Part shown: piece by piece, positions 6,704-7,140 of the stretch | Numbering within the stretch: the stretch's first letter is position 1 | Layout of the letters: the number at the start of each line of letters is the position of its first letter | Source: Thiotrichales bacterium | GTDB lineage: Bacteria; Pseudomonadota; Gammaproteobacteria; UWMA-0217 | DNA length: 7,140 nucleotides | Assembly: GCA_024763135.1 (NCBI GenBank) | Contig: JANTGD010000183.1 | Coordinates: 1-7,140, forward strand | Direction of reading: 5' to 3' | The notes under the pieces: generated by a model | Seen by the model: the letters and a program-made list of their open reading frames with translations, nothing else | Told to the model about the DNA's origin: nothing | Database searches by the model: none | Program-made: the position numbers and the translations under genes

Positions 6704-6949
6704 ATGCAGTGTTATGTTTATCGGAGTCCGCGCAAAGCAGAAACCTATCTGCTATTACCGGATAAAGCCGAGGTGGTGGAATTGCCGCCTGCATTATTAG
6801 AAGTATTCGGCGAGCCCGAATTAGCCTTTGAATTTGAGCTGACCCCCGAGCGACGGCTGGCCCAGGGGGATGCGATACAAGTGTTGGAAAATCTGCGGCA
6901 AAAAGGATTTCATCTGCAAATGCCGCCTGAGAACCAGCGGCCTTTCTAG
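6704..6949 (+). CDS. ycgL: YcgL domain-containing protein
   Basis: An 81-residue protein of the YcgL family, small soluble proteins of Gammaproteobacteria without an established biochemical role. Family features are clear: the start MQCYVYRSPRKAETYLLL, ELPPALLEVFGEPELAFEFELTPERRLA in the middle, and LRQKGFHLQMPP near the end. It is slightly shorter than the E. coli protein, mainly at the C-terminus, but covers the whole domain. The ATG at 6704 is chosen because AAGGTGA (6689-6695) stands 8 bases upstream. A GTG at 6692 would lie inside that site and is unlikely. In enteric and related genomes ycgL often lies near rnd (ribonuclease D); no rnd is present on the visible side upstream. No clear terminator follows. 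Confidence 0.9.
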   Translation: MQCYVYRSPRKAETYLLLPDKAEVVELPPALLEVFGEPELAFEFELTPERRLAQGDAIQVLENLRQKGFHLQMPPENQRPF

Positions 6950-7093
6950 GAAATTGCCCTGGCATAGATGAGTTGCTGCGGAGAAGTCCTTACGGCCCAT
7001 TTTCCGCTCATTTTCGTTGAGTATGAGTCACCATTCGCTTCTAATAACTCAAGTTTCGGAGCTTAAATATCATTACGCACTGAATTAGAGCGT

Positions 7094-7127
7094 CCCTTCT
7101 CCCTCGGGGAGAAGGACAGGATGAGGG
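7094..7127. repeat. REP-like hairpin repeat
   Basis: CCTTCTCCC (7095-7103) and GGGAGAAGG (7107-7115) form a perfect 9-bp stem with a three-base loop, followed by ACAGGATGAGGG. The tail matches that of the degenerate copy at 4451-4487. Hairpins of this kind recur between genes in many proteobacteria. No U-tract follows, so it is not an ordinary terminator for ycgL, although it might stabilise a 3' end. The 140 bp between ycgL and this repeat show nothing I can assign. Confidence 0.6.
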
Positions 7128-7140
7128 AATGCATTCAATC

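Noticed and set aside
1..7140. CRISPR array, tRNA, transposase or phage genes
   Set aside because: No regularly spaced repeats, cloverleaf folds or recognisable mobile-element proteins were seen on either strand.

Overview
The window looks like chromosomal sequence from a Gram-negative proteobacterium, most likely a gammaproteobacterium. A 16-strand-type outer-membrane porin with a signal peptide shows the Gram-negative envelope. A YcgL-family protein is typical of Gammaproteobacteria, and the very large DUF3683-type FAD/Fe-S oxidoreductase is known from Beta- and Gammaproteobacteria. I cannot name the genus. There are four protein-coding genes. No tRNA, rRNA, CRISPR array, transposase or phage gene is visible.

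Layout, left to right. Positions 1-191 are intergenic, with a palindromic dispersed-repeat-like sequence and a short sequence that recurs near 4500. Positions 192-4043 (minus) hold a fused FAD-linked 2-hydroxyacid dehydrogenase and Fe-S/CCG protein of about 1283 residues. Positions 4044-4597 are a repeat-rich spacer. It carries the likely promoter and a palindromic operator candidate for the oxidoreductase, a 167-bp perfectly centred palindrome with 20-bp terminal inverted repeats (MITE-like), a REP-like motif and the second copy of the short repeat. Positions 4598-5044 (minus) encode a small Sel1-repeat protein with its own sigma70-like promoter. Positions 5147-5172 are a textbook intrinsic terminator. 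Positions 5227-6312 (minus) encode the porin, with a good promoter upstream. After a spacer without a convincing gene, 6704-6949 (plus) encodes YcgL. The last 190 bases end in another REP-like hairpin.

The genes do not form one operon. Each minus-strand gene has its own promoter candidate, a terminator separates the porin from the Sel1 gene, and ycgL is divergent from the porin. The oxidoreductase probably feeds electrons from a 2-hydroxyacid (D-lactate or glycolate type) to the respiratory chain at the inner membrane, and the porin admits small hydrophilic solutes. No functional link between the genes is shown.

I see no new multi-gene system. The most unusual material is non-coding: the 167-bp palindrome flanked by CATC direct repeats, a short repeat found just 3' of two different genes, a 15-bp tandem duplication that copies the porin's last codons and stop, and inverted repeats sitting on two promoters.
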